DNA of 39,222 nt from Patescibacteria group bacterium UBA6489. Lineage in GTDB: Bacteria > Patescibacteriota > Gracilibacteria > BD1-5 > UBA6164. The position numbers were made by a program, and so were the translations under genes. The notes beneath the pieces were generated by a model. That model had not been told where the DNA came from, did no database searches, and saw nothing but the letters and a program-made list of their open reading frames with translations. Below are positions 9,853-20,605 of the stretch, in pieces. Location of the stretch: the NCBI GenBank assembly GCA_002435385.1, contig DJMN01000060.1, forward strand, positions 1 through 39,222, written 5' to 3'. Positions within the stretch are counted from its first letter, which is position 1; the number at the start of each line of letters is the position of its first letter.

Positions 9853-9915
9853 GTTTTGAGTTTTTTTAGAGATGTTATATAATTACATACAAGTATTTTT
9901 CATAAAACTAATTTC

Positions 9916-10323
9916 ATGAGTAAAACAATTCCTGCTGTAAAAGCAATAATTCAACAAAATAATAAATTTTTGGTTATAAAACAAAAACTATCTACTCATA
10001 CATATTGGGATATTCCTGGATGAAAAGTGGAATTTGATGAGAATCCTTATGAAACCTTAAATAGAGAGGTAATGGAAGAGATTAATATTCCTATTGATAT
10101 AATTAAACCTGTTTGAATGTTTTGGTTTTTCAGAAATGATTGAGATCAAGTGATTTGCACAACATTTTTATGTGAAGCAAAAAGAAATGATATGGATTTA
10201 ACAAAAAATCCAGCAATTGAAAATATTACTGAATATAGATGGGTAACAAAAGAAGAATTTCTTAGTGATGAATATAGAGTTGATAATGAAAGTTTAAAAG
10301 AGCTTATTGCTTCTAGTTTTTAA
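9916..10323 (+). CDS. Nudix hydrolase
   Basis: A 135-aa single-domain Nudix protein. The Nudix box starts at G36: GGKVEF, E42, then R50-E51 and E54-E55, matching GX5EX7REUXEEXGU except that the late Gly is Asn (EEINI). The second glycine of IPGGK is UGA. Such enzymes hydrolyse nucleoside diphosphates linked to another group, often oxidised nucleotides. The start ATG follows the cysteine synthase terminator by 64 bp. It is the first gene of a co-directional row of five (to 12572). Confidence 0.88.
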
Positions 10324-10344
10324 ATTATAACTATATAAGTAAAC

Positions 10345-11187
10345 ATGAATACATATAAAATCACAGCTTTGGCTGAAAATACAGCTTTCAGGCACAATTG
10401 TTTAGCTCAACATGGACAATCTATGTTAATTGAAGTAGAAAATTATAAGATGCTTTTTGATGTATGAGAAGTTCCTTGAGCCGTTTTATATAACATGGAA
10501 CAATTATGAATTTCTATTGATGAAATTGATGATATTATTATTTCTCACCAACATATAGACCATATCTGAGCTTTACTATCAATGATGCCTAAATTAAAAA
10601 AACAGAGAATATTCCTTCCCGAACAGTTATGAATTCCTCATATAAAAGAACATCCTAATAAATATAACTTTCTGAAAACAAATTCAGATGGTAAATATGA
10701 TTTATCAATTAGTAAAGATGATGTTTTAGAAATTAAAAAATATAAAAACATAAATATTGTAAGAGATGAAGGTTTTGAAATAAGTCATAAAATATATACA
10801 ACTTGATGTATTGGGGAAAAGATGAAGGAACAAGCAATTGTTATTAATCAAAAAGAGTTATGAATTACCGTTGTAGTTTGATGTTCTCATCCTACTGTTG
10901 AATTACTTGTAGATAGAGCTAAGGAAATTACAGGAAATAAAAAAGTTAGATGAATTATATGAGGTATGCATTATACAGATTATACAGAGGAAGAAATGAA
11001 TAAAAAGGCTAAAATATTAAATAAAAGTGAAATTGAATTTATTGCTCCTGGTCATTGTACAACTGTAAAATGATGTCAGATTTTAAAAAATGTTTTATGA
11101 GATAAGGTTATTATATCAAAAACAGGTACGTTTGGTGTGTGAAACAGTGTTATTTTATGAGAAAAAATTGGCAATCAATTTGTTTAA
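10345..11187 (+). CDS. metallo-beta-lactamase-fold hydrolase
   Basis: A 280-aa protein with the metal-binding signature SHQHIDHIGAL (H68, H70, D72, H73), later VVGCSHPTVE and a C-terminal APGHCTT His. The FRHNCLAQHG opening and GIIGGMH segment are those of the MBL group annotated as 7,8-dihydropterin-6-methyl-4-(beta-D-ribofuranosyl)aminobenzene-5'-phosphate synthase, members of which in bacteria have uncertain substrates. Glycines of the core strands (GGMH, GCSH) are UGA in part. It starts 21 bp after the Nudix stop, so co-transcription is likely. Confidence 0.82.
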
Positions 11188-11200
11188 CTTTTAAAAAATT

Positions 11201-11521
11201 ATGGTGAAATTACCTGAAAATCTTTCAAAAAACGGAATTAGTCTAGAACATATATGAGTTTTTGATATGGCTTTTAAAAGAAAAGATATTCCAGATATTC
11301 TAAAATATTTGAAAGAAAATAATATTGCAGTCTTAGGGGGTGATGTTCTAGATAATAATACTGGAGAATACAATTATAATTATGATAATTGGTATTTAGA
11401 TAAAACAGACTTGGAATCATGGGAAGATTATGTTTCTAATAATATTGAAAAGGCTAAAAAATATATAGATAATTATCCTAATAAAAATGCTGTTTTTACT
11501 TTAATTTTATCAGAAAAATAA
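11201..11521 (+). CDS. Imm40-like immunity protein
   Basis: A 106-aa protein. The core reads AVLGGDVLDN, then YNYDNWYLD, then a helix with KAKKYIDNYP and a final strand AVFTLIL. This order (GGD strand, conserved NWY, helix, hydrophobic end strand) resembles the Imm40 immunity family of polymorphic toxin systems. One UGA glycine near the N-terminus (EHIGVFD) hides the true start in the standard code. No cognate toxin is seen nearby. It starts 13 bp after the MBL stop. The family call rests on memory of the motif. Confidence 0.55.
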
Positions 11522-11526
11522 ACCTT

Positions 11527-12006
11527 ATGTTCATTGCTCACTTACCTGCTTGATATATATTAACAAAGAAATTACAAAAACATATTAAAAATACTAAATA
11601 TTTTTTTATCGGTTTAGTTGGTAGTATTTTTCCTGATTCTGATATACTTTATTTTTATCTGATTGATAATAAGCAAAATTTACATCATAGCTATTGGATA
11701 CATAGACCTTTCTACTGGTTAATAATTACGGTTATATTTTTCTTTACTATTTGGCTTTTAAAAAGGGAAAAGTATTATTTATTTGGTATAGTATTTTTTT
11801 CTAATATTTTTCTACATTTGTTCCTTGATACAATAGTCTGAAAGGTTGAGTGGCTATTCCCTATTTCAAATAAAGCTTATTACTTTTTTGATGTACCTGA
11901 TGTTTATGATTATCGGGTGTATAATTTTGTTTTTCACTGGACTTTTTTATTTGAAGTTCTTATTATCCTTTGGGCAATAAGCATAATATTTAGGGAAAAG
12001 ACCTAA
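11527..12006 (+). CDS. YdjM-like membrane-bound metal-dependent hydrolase
   Basis: A 159-aa membrane protein with four hydrophobic helices. The N-terminal IAHLPAG, GSIFPDSDIL, and LHHSYWIHRPF segments match the YdjM/LexA-regulated family (PF04307), where the His and Asp residues are thought to bind metal near the membrane. Later LHLFLDT adds another conserved His and Asp. The start ATG follows the Imm40-like stop by 5 bp, so the two are tightly linked. Substrate is unknown. Confidence 0.75.
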
Positions 12007-12104
12007 AGAAATTCTGATATAGTTTTATCATATAAATTTTAAACTTGCTTTCTAATGTATATATTGTAAAATAAAAGAAATATTATTTAGTAGTATTTCT
12101 TTTT

Positions 12105-12572
12105 ATGAATGAAGATAAAGAACTCTATTTTTGAAAAATATTAGATTGTAAGCCTTGAGAAACATTTATTGATACTGATAATATCCAAAATTTAGTAGAT
12201 TCTGTTTTAAAAATTGATATTTGATTTAATGAAAAACTAAAAATAATTGATAATTTAAGAGACAATTTATTAAAAGAAAAAATAAATAGATTTTGGCATA
12301 CAGAATACGATAATCGTATTATAGCTAATTTAGATTTAGAATTAAATCTTTTACTTGATAGTTTCTCTGAATTTATTACATATTATGAAACAAAAGTACT
12401 AACAGGTGTAAATATACAAAAAATAAATGTAGAAATATGTCTCATAAAATCTACAATTGACCGTTTCAGCGGAAAAACAGGTGCAAGAATATATGCATCT
12501 GCTCATGAGAAAAAATTAGATAAAATAAAAGAAAGATTTGAAAATATAAGAAAAAAGTTTAAGAATGTTTAA
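12105..12572 (+). CDS. unknown 155-aa helical protein
   Basis: A 155-aa protein, mostly alpha-helical and charged, with a short beta-like start (ELYFGKILDCKPGE). No signal peptide, membrane helix or motif is recognised. It has three UGA glycines. Its stop (TAA 12570-12572) overlaps by 4 bp the stop of the convergent Fe-S gene, so neither transcript has room for a separate terminator here. Confidence 0.7.
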
Positions 12573-13894
12573 TTATTATTACTAAACTCATCATGTCTAT
12601 AATCCATTCCCTTTCCTTCATTATAAAGCGCATCAAACTTTTCATAAAGCTTCGTTTTCACAAGTCTGTTTAAAAATCTAGATTTCAGTTGTTTACTTGC
12701 TAGTATCTGTTTTGAAAGTGGTAATGACATCAAAACTCATAGAAAGCTTCTCATAATTTTGTGAGAAAGTAATGTATAATTATCAAATAAATAGTTTTGG
12801 ATTGTTCAAGTATCTATTGCTACAGAGATAAGTCTCTCAAAACTATCTTTAGGTACTATTTCTGGTTTTTCTACTCTGTGCATACTCACACTTTTGATAG
12901 GACAGAATCTATTACAAACTCAACATCATATACATAATTTTTCATCTATTTTAGCAAACTTTTTTCAATTTTTTTCTACTATTTTTATTGCTTCTACTGG
13001 ACATTTTTTAGCACATAATCAACATCATTTGCATTTATCTATATCATTTTTAGAAATAAAGTTGCTTGTTAATATTGCTGAATATCAAAGTTTTTTGTAA
13101 CAATTTATTCACTCACAACAACAACTACAACAATTACAAATCCAATTGACTTCATTTTGTACATTATCGCCGATTTGTACTAGTCATAATTTTATGCATC
13201 TGTTTAATATTTCGTGAGCTTTTTCTTTTGATATTTCTTTTGCTATTTTGTGTTTTATCAGACTTGCTGCTGGTTTATTGAAACTTAGACATACATCTTG
13301 TGGATTGTCACAAGCTGTTCATAGATGTTCTTTTTTATGCCTACAATAGCATCTTCCCTGACTTATAACACTTGCTGTATCTATAACATGAGTTGCTTTT
13401 TCGTAATCTAGTATTATAGACTTGTCTTGAGGCATAGATTCTTCATTTAAAAATACTCTATCTACTGGTGTTTTTTGCATAAAGATTCTTTTCATAAAAT
13501 TTTCTTCTTGGTTTATGTAGTGATAGAATAATTCTGATAAAGCTTTACAATTTAGCTTTCAATCTGTTCTCATTAGAGCGAATTCAAAAAATCAAACCAT
13601 TGTTGGAGCAACAAAAAATATACGTTCTTTTTCATTGCTAAAGTCTAACAGTATTCATTTATCAGATAATGTATCTAACATTTTTTGGGACTCCTCTTCT
13701 GATTTTTTCCATAGTTTTGATGCTTCTGTTGCTGTAAAGAATTTTAACGGAAGTACTGATGTTAGTTTTGCTTCTTCTTCTGTAAATAGTAGTTCTATAA
13801 TCTTGTATAAAGTTTCTGAATCTGGAGCCCCTTGTGCTGCATCATCTAATCTCTTTTGTAAACCTTTGTATGTTTTTGAGGTGATGTGTCACAT
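12569..13894 (-). CDS. cysteine-rich Fe-S protein with two ferredoxin-type 4Fe-4S motifs
   Basis: A 441-aa protein. The N-terminal half looks like a helical and winged-helix-like region. Then come GRCYCRHKKEH with ACDNPQDVC, a dense run WICNCCSCCCEG, and two ferredoxin motifs CKGCGLCAKKCP and CIGCGVCNRFCP, enough to bind two 4Fe-4S clusters and possibly more metal. The family is a widespread but poorly defined group of anaerobe 4Fe-4S proteins. The start codon is followed directly by a UGA Gly. The glycines of both CxGCGxC motifs are UGA, strong support for the code. Redox partner unknown. A role in electron transfer or metal handling is inferred. Confidence 0.82.
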
Positions 13895-14024
13895 GGTTTA
13901 TATATTTTAGAAAATATTTAATAATTTTTTACTTTAATATAATATATCCTAAGAGATAATAATACTTTTAGCATAGTACTTATAAATATAATCTATAAAA
14001 ATATTGTTGAGAGTCAAAATTGAA

Positions 14025-14060
14025 AGTAGATAATAACTTTACAGTTGTATGTTATCTACT
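14025..14060 (-). terminator. hairpin overlapping the stop of the pentapeptide gene
   Basis: AGTAGATAA (14025-14033) pairs with TTATCTACT (14052-14060). The stem includes the last codons and stop of the minus-strand gene ending at 14039, and a weak T-rich stretch follows on the minus strand. Confidence 0.5.
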
Positions 14061-14629
14061 TCTATTTCAAATCATGCTAGAAGTAGTAAAACTTCTGGTA
14101 AGGAAAATTTAGCTTTTTTTAGTTTGTTTTGTAGTGGATCTATATAATAATTTTTAGCATTTGTAAAATCTGTTTTTTCTAAGTTTGCGTTTTGAAATTT
14201 AGAAGCTTGTAAATCTGAATCGGAAAAATCTGAATTTGATAGGTTTACATCTATGAAATCTGATTCTCTTATAGAGCATTCTAGAAATTTACTATTTTTC
14301 ATATCTAATCTACTGAAATCACAAAGTTCTATTTTACATTTTTTAAAGGTCCAATCTATAAAAAATGAGCTTATCTTAGTGAACATAACTCAGGTTATTT
14401 TACAGTTTTCAAATGAAACTGTTTGAAAACTTGTGTCTTCTACTTTTATGTTTGATAGGTTAGAGCTTGTAAAAGTACAGTCTATGAAGATTGTGTCAGA
14501 AAAATCACATCAGGTAAAATCGCATTTTTCAAAGGTACAGTTTGAAAATTCTTTATCTTGTAAATTTTGGTGTAGTAAAGATAAATTTTTAAAGTTTTCT
14601 TCGGAGTATGTTTCTTGGTTTAGTTGCAT
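14039..14629 (-). CDS. pentapeptide-repeat protein (Qnr/McbG-like)
   Basis: A 196-aa protein made largely of A(D/N)LxX-type pentapeptide units such as CTFEKCDFTGCDFS and SNSDFSDSDLQASKF, which fold as a right-handed quadrilateral beta-helix. The C-terminal cap FSLPEVLLLLAGFEIEV resembles that of Qnr and related proteins, which mimic DNA and protect gyrase. The length is slightly below Qnr (about 215 aa). A gyrase-protecting role is possible but not shown; many pentapeptide proteins have unknown roles. Several Gly are UGA. It is a single minus-strand gene with a terminator upstream belonging to its neighbour. Confidence 0.8.
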
Positions 14630-14650
14630 AAAATAAAGATTACTATATAA

Positions 14651-14676
14651 AAAAGTATGATTAAACTCATACTTTT
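14651..14676 (-). terminator. intrinsic terminator (AAAAGTATGA class)
   Basis: AAAAGTATGA (14651-14660) pairs with TCATACTTTT (14667-14676). On the minus strand it follows the nucleotidyltransferase gene ending at 14731. Near-identical stems occur at 18961 and 19451. Confidence 0.8.
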
Positions 14677-14730
14677 AATTTCGTATATTTTATCAAAATA
14701 AGTTTTTATATCAAATCTTAGACCGAAAAA

Positions 14731-15429
14731 TTAGGAAAAAGTATCATTTAATATATTTTCTAGTTCTCCTAAAAGCCTTTTTTCTCCAATAAAACGTTGA
14801 TTTAACCTTTCTATTGCTAAATCTTTACTATTTCACAAATCTGTCCCTCTACCATTATTTAATAACATGTTAAAAAATTTCTTTCTCTCAAAACTTGCTA
14901 ATTTTTTTTCAATATATTCAGGAGAAAAAAAAGAAGCTGATATGGTTGGCATAAAAGAACCTGATAAAAAACATATTTTTGGTTCTTTTCTAGTAAAAAA
15001 TTTATATATAAGAGACTCCAACATTTCATCATAATCTGGAGTTATAAATTGTTTTAGGATTAAAAGTTCTGTTTCTATATCATCTCCTATTTCAGGATTG
15101 TTATTTTTTTCTATTTCAGACTCATAAAATGTTTCTATTTCTCCATTAAAGCTTTTTCCATTATGCTTATTTTCAGACCTATAAAAACATGCTAAATCAA
15201 TATCATTAAATCAATGCACTCCTTTTTTATAGTCATTACACCTCTGAGACATTCCTCCAAAAATAATCATTCAATAAAATTCAGATACTTCTTTAACAAT
15301 CTCCTTGACAGCATAATCCAATCTATTATACCAGTCTCTTCTATAATCATCTGGACTTCATGCTTTGATATCTATTCCTTTGATTTCTTCTTCAAAGTAA
15401 TTCTTAGACAAATTTATTATTTCTGACAT
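14731..15429 (-). CDS. nucleotidyltransferase-fold protein
   Basis: A 232-aa protein. FGGMSQR (57-63) followed by GFNDIDLACF (73-82, acidic pair D76 and D78) matches the minimal pattern of the Pol-beta nucleotidyltransferase fold, hG[GS]...DhD, which binds nucleotide and Mg2+. The rest is mostly helical with no recognised domain. Such proteins transfer NMP to proteins, RNA, antibiotics or small molecules, and many serve as toxins. No antitoxin-like HEPN partner is adjacent. Three UGA glycines are present. Third catalytic Asp is not certain. Confidence 0.7.
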
Positions 15430-15453
15430 ATATTACCTAGTAAAAAACTACCT

Positions 15454-15475
15454 AAAGTTAAAATATATTAACTTT
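15454..15475. terminator. weak AT-rich hairpin in a 160-bp gap
   Basis: AAAGTTAA (15454-15461) pairs with TTAACTTT (15468-15475) and is flanked by A/T-rich runs, including TTACCTA and TAGGTAA further out. It lies beyond the stop of the minus-strand gene ending at 15592. Nothing else is seen between 15430 and 15591. Confidence 0.4.
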
Positions 15476-15591
15476 TTATTGTCTAAAGTCAAATTTTAAG
15501 GTTAGGTAATAATATTAACCTAATTATTTTTAGTTTTTTCATAATTATTATTTATAAGTTAAATTATTTTTTCAAAGTTTTCCTGAAGATT

Positions 15592-17559
15592 TTATCTTTT
15601 AAACTCATCTAATTCTTTCAAAAAATCATCACATTCTGACATCTCAACTTTCTCTGCATTTTTATAACAGTTTTTATCATCTTTTGAAAAATCAGAATAT
15701 TCATAACAAGGACTATATTGATTATCACAAGTTTCTATTTCTTTTCTGTCTTCTGCAATGTATTCAAAAGTTTCAGAGTTAGCTCATTCTAAAACTTTTC
15801 ATCTGTAATACATGTTATTTTTATCTTTTGCATATTCACAAGGTCAAATTCATAAAACTTCAAACGTTTTTCAGTTAGAATTTTCTATTTTTCTTCAATT
15901 ATAATATCAGTAATTTTCATCTATTCCATAATGAGCTTTCATAACATGAGAACACATTGTTATAGGTTTAAATGTCTCAGGATTAGCTCACTTGATTATT
16001 TTATTCCAAAGATAAACATGATTTTTATCTTTTTGGTGAGAATCATCTAATACCTCAAAAGTTGTTCAATCTAATCACTCAAAAATAGATAAATCATAAG
16101 GATCATAAACATAATTTTTATCTCTTGCGTAACATTGAGAATAAGCTCAGCATGTATCTAATAATTCAAATGTTTCAACATCTAATTCAGGATGTTTTTC
16201 TCACTTAAAATATATATAATCTTTATCTTTTGCGAAATCGTCGTCTAATACACTAAAACTATCAAAATCAACTTCATTGAGAATCTGTGATTTATAATAA
16301 ATAACCTTGTTTTCTTTTTTATATTCTTCTATTTCTCTTCCAGAATAACCATTAAAGTATATAATTTTATAACTATCTTTATCTTTTCAGTTACTTGGCT
16401 GTGTATATTTTTCATGAATTTGTAAATTGTTTTTGCTTGTTTTGAAAACTATTTTAGAAAAATCATCCTCATTATATTCTCAAGCATCTATTGTTCATGT
16501 TCATATTTCTCTCCAACTTCATAAAACGAAAGAAAATACTTTTATTTGTTTTAGTTTTCATGTACATCATGAATAATACATACCAAGCTCTATATCTCAA
16601 TCTTCATCAATATCATCTATAGTAAATAAGTCATTTATATTAGCACAATTACTAGTTTTTATGCTTGGTAGATTTGAGTTATTAAAAACAAATTCTTTTA
16701 TAGGTACATAATCTATAATTTCTCATTGTTCTTCTCAGATTGTTTCTTCTAGAGAGATATATTCTGTTTTATTTTTTCATTCTATGTTTATGAATTTCTT
16801 TAACTTTTTTAGTCTATTATCACACTCGGATATATCTACTATTTTTGCGTTTTTATAACAATTATTTTTATCTTTTGCATAACTAATCTCTCCTTCATAG
16901 CCTCATTTTAAAACTTCAAATGTTTCTAAATCTGCTTCTTGTATTTTTTTAGTAAAATAATAAATTCAATTTTTATCTTTTGAATAAAGTGTGTTTATTA
17001 ATTCAAATGTTTCAGAGTCTACTTTTAGGAGAAAATTTTTATAATATATTTTATCTAAATATTTTGAATAGTCTCTAGGGAATATTTCGATATCATGCAT
17101 GTACTCCGTTCATTCAATTGAATATATAGGATAGAATTTGTAATATAATTTATCTCATATTACTGCATAATATTTTGTTAGTACCCTAATTTTCAAATTA
17201 CTTTCTTGAGGAATAGGAATAAATGTTTGCTGATTTTCTAAAAAGAAAAAGTATTTATTTTTGTCTTTTGCATAGAAATCAGATAGCATTTTAAAACTAT
17301 CTATATCTAATAAATATGATGTACCACTACTTGTTTTTCAGGTAACTGAGTGATTGATATTTTCTTTCCGTATATAACCTTTCTGTTTATAAAATCCATG
17401 TCACAAATCAACCTTATCATCTTGTTTTGTTTCAGATTCAATATTTCATGTTCATAAATTTAATATATTTTTTTCTTTTAGTTGTTCTTGTTTTTTATCT
17501 CAATTACAAGAAGCTAAAAACACAACTAAAATCAATGTAATTATTTTTAATTTTTTCAT
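15592..17559 (-). CDS. DKNYW-repeat lipoprotein with central Ca-binding-like segment
   Basis: A 655-aa exported protein. The signal ends in the lipobox LASC, so C18 would carry lipid. The body has about 10 units of the pattern YAKDKNNVYY...aD..TFE.L (DKNYW family). In the middle is a VCBS/FG-GAP-like segment DDIDEDGDIEL followed by beta-rich sequence. Two copies of an NCY...SEC module occur, one internal (DKNNCYKNAKIVDISEC) and one at the C-terminus (KNCYKNAEKVEMSEC), so the gene looks like two fused units. Function of DKNYW domains is unknown; a surface role is inferred. Its ATG overlaps the end of the gene upstream. Confidence 0.82.
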
Positions 17560-17930
17560 AGTTTATTATTTATAATTTTATTTTTTATTAATCACCAAGT
17601 TCTGTAGCATCAATCATAAGAGTTACAATGCCAAGTATAAGAACAATCTATAAATTCCCAAAATGTATCTTCTTTATACCATAAGGTATAACTATCATCC
17701 CTATCACTTTTGTATTTAAAAGAGAAATAAATAAATTTTAGATAGTATGGTTTCAATTCTTCTATACTCTTTGGATATTTTAATTTATCTTCTTTATATA
17801 ATTCTAGTTTTTTAGCTATTTGTTCTGCTTCTAAGTATTGTAATTTAGGAATAATAAAGACATTTGAAATCCAGAGGATAACCGGAACTAATAATGTAGA
17901 GATTATTAGTATTGTTAAATATTTTTTTAT
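17547..17930 (-). CDS. small membrane-anchored protein with apparent AUA start
   Basis: A 127-residue frame begins IKKYLTILIISTLLVP-VILW, a clear signal or membrane anchor, then has KYPKSIEELKPYYL as in many pilin-like and type II secretion-like proteins, and ends with a Cys- and Trp-rich stretch (DCSYTWHC). The codon where ATG is expected is ATA (17928-17930), preceded by AAAAGGA; no ATG, GTG or TTG lies between it and the upstream in-frame stop. It therefore starts at AUA, or a G-to-A change has damaged the start. Its 3' end overlaps the start of the lipoprotein gene by 13 nt, so coupling is likely. Confidence 0.6.
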
Positions 17931-17947
17931 GGTTTTTCCTTTTAAAA

Positions 17948-18937
17948 TTAAATATTATTTCTTATAATTTCACATTCTGACATATCTGTTATCTTTTCTT
18001 GTTCATAACAATTATTTTTATCTCTAGCAACTCAATAATCTATACTCTTTAATGTTTTTACATCTACTCATTCTATTTTTTTACGGAAATGGTATGCTAC
18101 TTTATCATCTTTTATATAAATATCATTCCATCTTAAAACTTGTATACTTTTAGGACTTAAATCTTTTAATACAGTATCAAGAAAATATACATTATTTTCA
18201 TCTTTTGCATAATATTTTCCTAAAGGCTGAAAAGTTTTAGCATCTGATTTTTCTAAAATTCTTGTTCAAAAATATACATTATCTTTATCTTTGCTATAGT
18301 ATTCAGATAGGATTTCAAATGTTTTTTCATCAGCTCATTTTATTTCTTTATTTCAAGAAAATATCTTTCAATTGTATTTCGCATAATATCAATTTATAGC
18401 TTCAAATTCCTTAAGATTATCAATATTTTTGATTTTCCTATTTAAGCAAAAAATATTATCTTTATCTCTAAAAAAATACTCATTTAATATTTCAAATGTT
18501 TCAAAATCAACTCACTCTACTCTTTCCCATAGTACATAAATATATTTTTCATCTCTTGCATAATTCTCATGTCATAAAATTTGAAATTTTTCTATATTTT
18601 CAACATCTTTAATTATTTTCCATTCAGAAAAAATGTAATTTTTGTCTTTTGCAAAGATTGGAGATAATAAAATAAAAGTTTCTCTATCAGCTTCTTTTAA
18701 TTTGCTACAATAACGATAAATATTGTTTTTATCTCTAGAATAGATATCAGATAATACTTCAAATGTTTTGCTGTCTGCTTCTTTTATTATATATCATTCA
18801 CGAAAAACATTATTTTTATCCCTTGCATATAAAAAAAACAAAGGTTCAAAACTTCCTATATCTACTCATTCTATTCTTCTATGACGAAAATATATATTAT
18901 TTTTATCTTTTTTGTATCCGTTTCAAAGTTCTATCAT
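17948..18937 (-). CDS. DKNYW-repeat protein without signal peptide
   Basis: A 329-aa protein composed of about 10 tandem units such as YARDKNNVF, YSRDKNNIY, FAKDKNYIF, each followed by a hydrophobic strand and aD..TFE.L. The C-terminus carries ARDKNNCYEQEK then DMSEC, the same module as in the other two DKNYW proteins. There is no N-terminal hydrophobic segment from the chosen ATG, and upstream in-frame codons give no other Met, so it may be cytoplasmic or have lost its signal region. It lies 17 bp upstream of the AUA-start gene and would be the first gene of that row. Function unknown. Confidence 0.8.
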
Positions 18938-18960
18938 AAATTTTTCAATAAAATTATAAA

Positions 18961-18989
18961 AAAAGTATGAATGTAAAATTCATACTTTT
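18961..18989 (-). terminator. intrinsic terminator (AAAAGTATGA class)
   Basis: AAAAGTATGAAT (18961-18972) pairs perfectly with ATTCATACTTTT (18978-18989). On the minus strand it follows the gene ending at 19051 and precedes the DKNYW gene starting at 18937. Confidence 0.85.
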
Positions 18990-19050
18990 AGCTTCCCTAT
19001 ATTTTACCTGAATAGTTTTTTATATCAAGTCACTATTTAAATATTTTAAA

Positions 19051-19413
19051 CTAATTGAATCACTGAAGTTTTTCTAAAATTATTTTTTGATAGCTTTCTT
19101 GTAATTCATTTATCTCTTGTTGAATTTCTAGTTCATCTTTTAGAAAAATTTCATTAGCTTTTTGGACTATATCATCAAGTTGATTAACAACTTCAGGAGA
19201 TAATATATATGAAAGCCTATCAATAATTTCTTCTGAATATTTAGTACTTAAAAACTCTATACAACTTAAAGCCAACGAATCTTCTTTATTTCATATTTTA
19301 GAAGATGATTCTAAATAAAGAGTAATGCATCGAAAATTTGTTATAGCCAAATCTTCTAACATTAATTTATCATCATTACTTATTTGGGGAACTTCCCCTG
19401 CAACTTCTGTCAT
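19051..19413 (-). CDS. unknown 120-aa helical protein
   Basis: A 120-aa acidic, mostly helical protein with a coiled-coil-like C-terminal helix (ELEIQQEINELQESYQK). No signal peptide or membrane segment. The last residues QGFN come after a UGA Gly that would be a stop in the standard code. It stands alone between two terminators of the same class. Function unknown. Confidence 0.7.
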
Positions 19414-19450
19414 AATAATTTGCTTACAATTAAAATTTTCAAAGTTTTAA

Positions 19451-19477
19451 AAAAGTATGAGATGATACTCATACTTT
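19451..19477 (-). terminator. intrinsic terminator (AAAAGTATGA class)
   Basis: AAAAGTATGA (19451-19460) pairs with TCATACTTT (19469-19477). On the minus strand it follows the polyprenyl synthase gene ending at 19533. Confidence 0.75.
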
Positions 19478-19532
19478 ATGTATTATTTAGGTTACAGTAC
19501 ATAGAATTATTCTTAAGTCAAAATTTTATCCA

Positions 19533-20465
19533 CTACTTATTTCTCTTCTCTATATAATCAACTATAAAATCTATTTTTTCAGAAGATAAATTTTTTGCCA
19601 TTTTTCTACACTTTTTTATAAGGTTATCTAATTTTTCCCTGGTTTTTTCTTCTCACATAAAGTATACAAATCCTTTATTTTCTCATCATACACTCTTCCC
19701 TGTTTCTTCTGGTGTTCAGTCTATATCTAGTAAGTCATCTCTTATCTGAAATGCTAATCATAATTTTTTTCAAAATTTATCATATACATCCAAAATACTT
19801 TCACTGTTATCTACTTCTTTTCTAAATAGAGGAGTGTCTGGTGATATTTTTGATAATATCATTCACCCTACTATAGATGCTCTTATTAATGCTCATGTCT
19901 TTTTTTTGTGTAATTCTTTTAGAATTTTCAAATCTAGTTCTTCTGATTTTTCCTCAAAGTATAAATCTTCTACTTGTCCTCCTATCATTCAATGAAATCA
20001 TATAGATTTTGATAATAATTTCACTAGTTTTTGTGATATTTCTGGCTTTTTTATTTCTGATAGTATTTCAAAAGTAAGGGTATTTAATAAATCTCAAACT
20101 AGTACTGCTTGGTATTCTCAATATTTTTTCCAAACTGTAGGTTCTCATCTTCTGAGTGTATCATTATCCATACATGGTAAATCATCGTGTATCAGACTAA
20201 ATGCATGAATGGCTTCTATTGCAATACAAAATTTAATTATATCAGAGTCTTTAGTTAAATCTTTAAAATCTTTTCCTGAGAATATCAGATAAAATTCAAG
20301 TGCTAATATTGCTCTGATTCTTTTTCATCATTTTACTGAATATTTGATTACTTCTTTAAATTCTTCAAGTGGCTTAGATACTTTTTTATCTAAGTATTTA
20401 TCTAGATAGCTAAATAATGATTCTTCTATTAGATTTTTATAGTCTGTATACCATGTCGGAAGCAT
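19533..20465 (-). CDS. ispA: polyprenyl (farnesyl/geranylgeranyl) diphosphate synthase
   Basis: A 310-aa all-alpha isoprenyl synthase with KGGKRIR (45-51), the first aspartate-rich motif HDDLPCMDND (D94, D95, D100), RRGEPT, GGQVEDL and the second motif FQIRDDLLD (D243, D244, D247). It joins isopentenyl diphosphate to an allylic diphosphate, supplying the substrate for UppS, whose gene lies just upstream on the same strand. Product length cannot be told. Glycines of KGGKR and GGENKG are partly UGA. Confidence 0.9.
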
Positions 20466-20491
20466 AATAGTTTTGTTAGGTAGTAAGAAAA

Positions 20492-20545
20492 CTCCCCCTA
20501 CTCGTTCCTCGTTTTCCCCCTCGAATGAGGGGGGTCAAGGGGGAG
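20492..20545. repeat. nested GC-rich palindromes between uppS and ispA
   Basis: CTCCCCCT (20492-20499) pairs with AGGGGGAG (20538-20545), enclosing a second pair CCCCCTC (20516-20522) and GAGGGGG (20527-20533). The element is much richer in GC than the genes and ends in a TCAAGGGGGAG tract like other copies in the window. Confidence 0.65.
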
Positions 20546-20605
20546 CCTTAGTTAATTTGAATGTTATTTCACTTGCTATCCTTTTATAAAAAGGTAAAGT
20601 TGTTT

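Noticed and set aside
13635..13910. Plus-strand 91-codon ORF
   Set aside because: Antisense to the start of the Fe-S protein gene, whose ferredoxin motifs make the minus-strand frame the real one.
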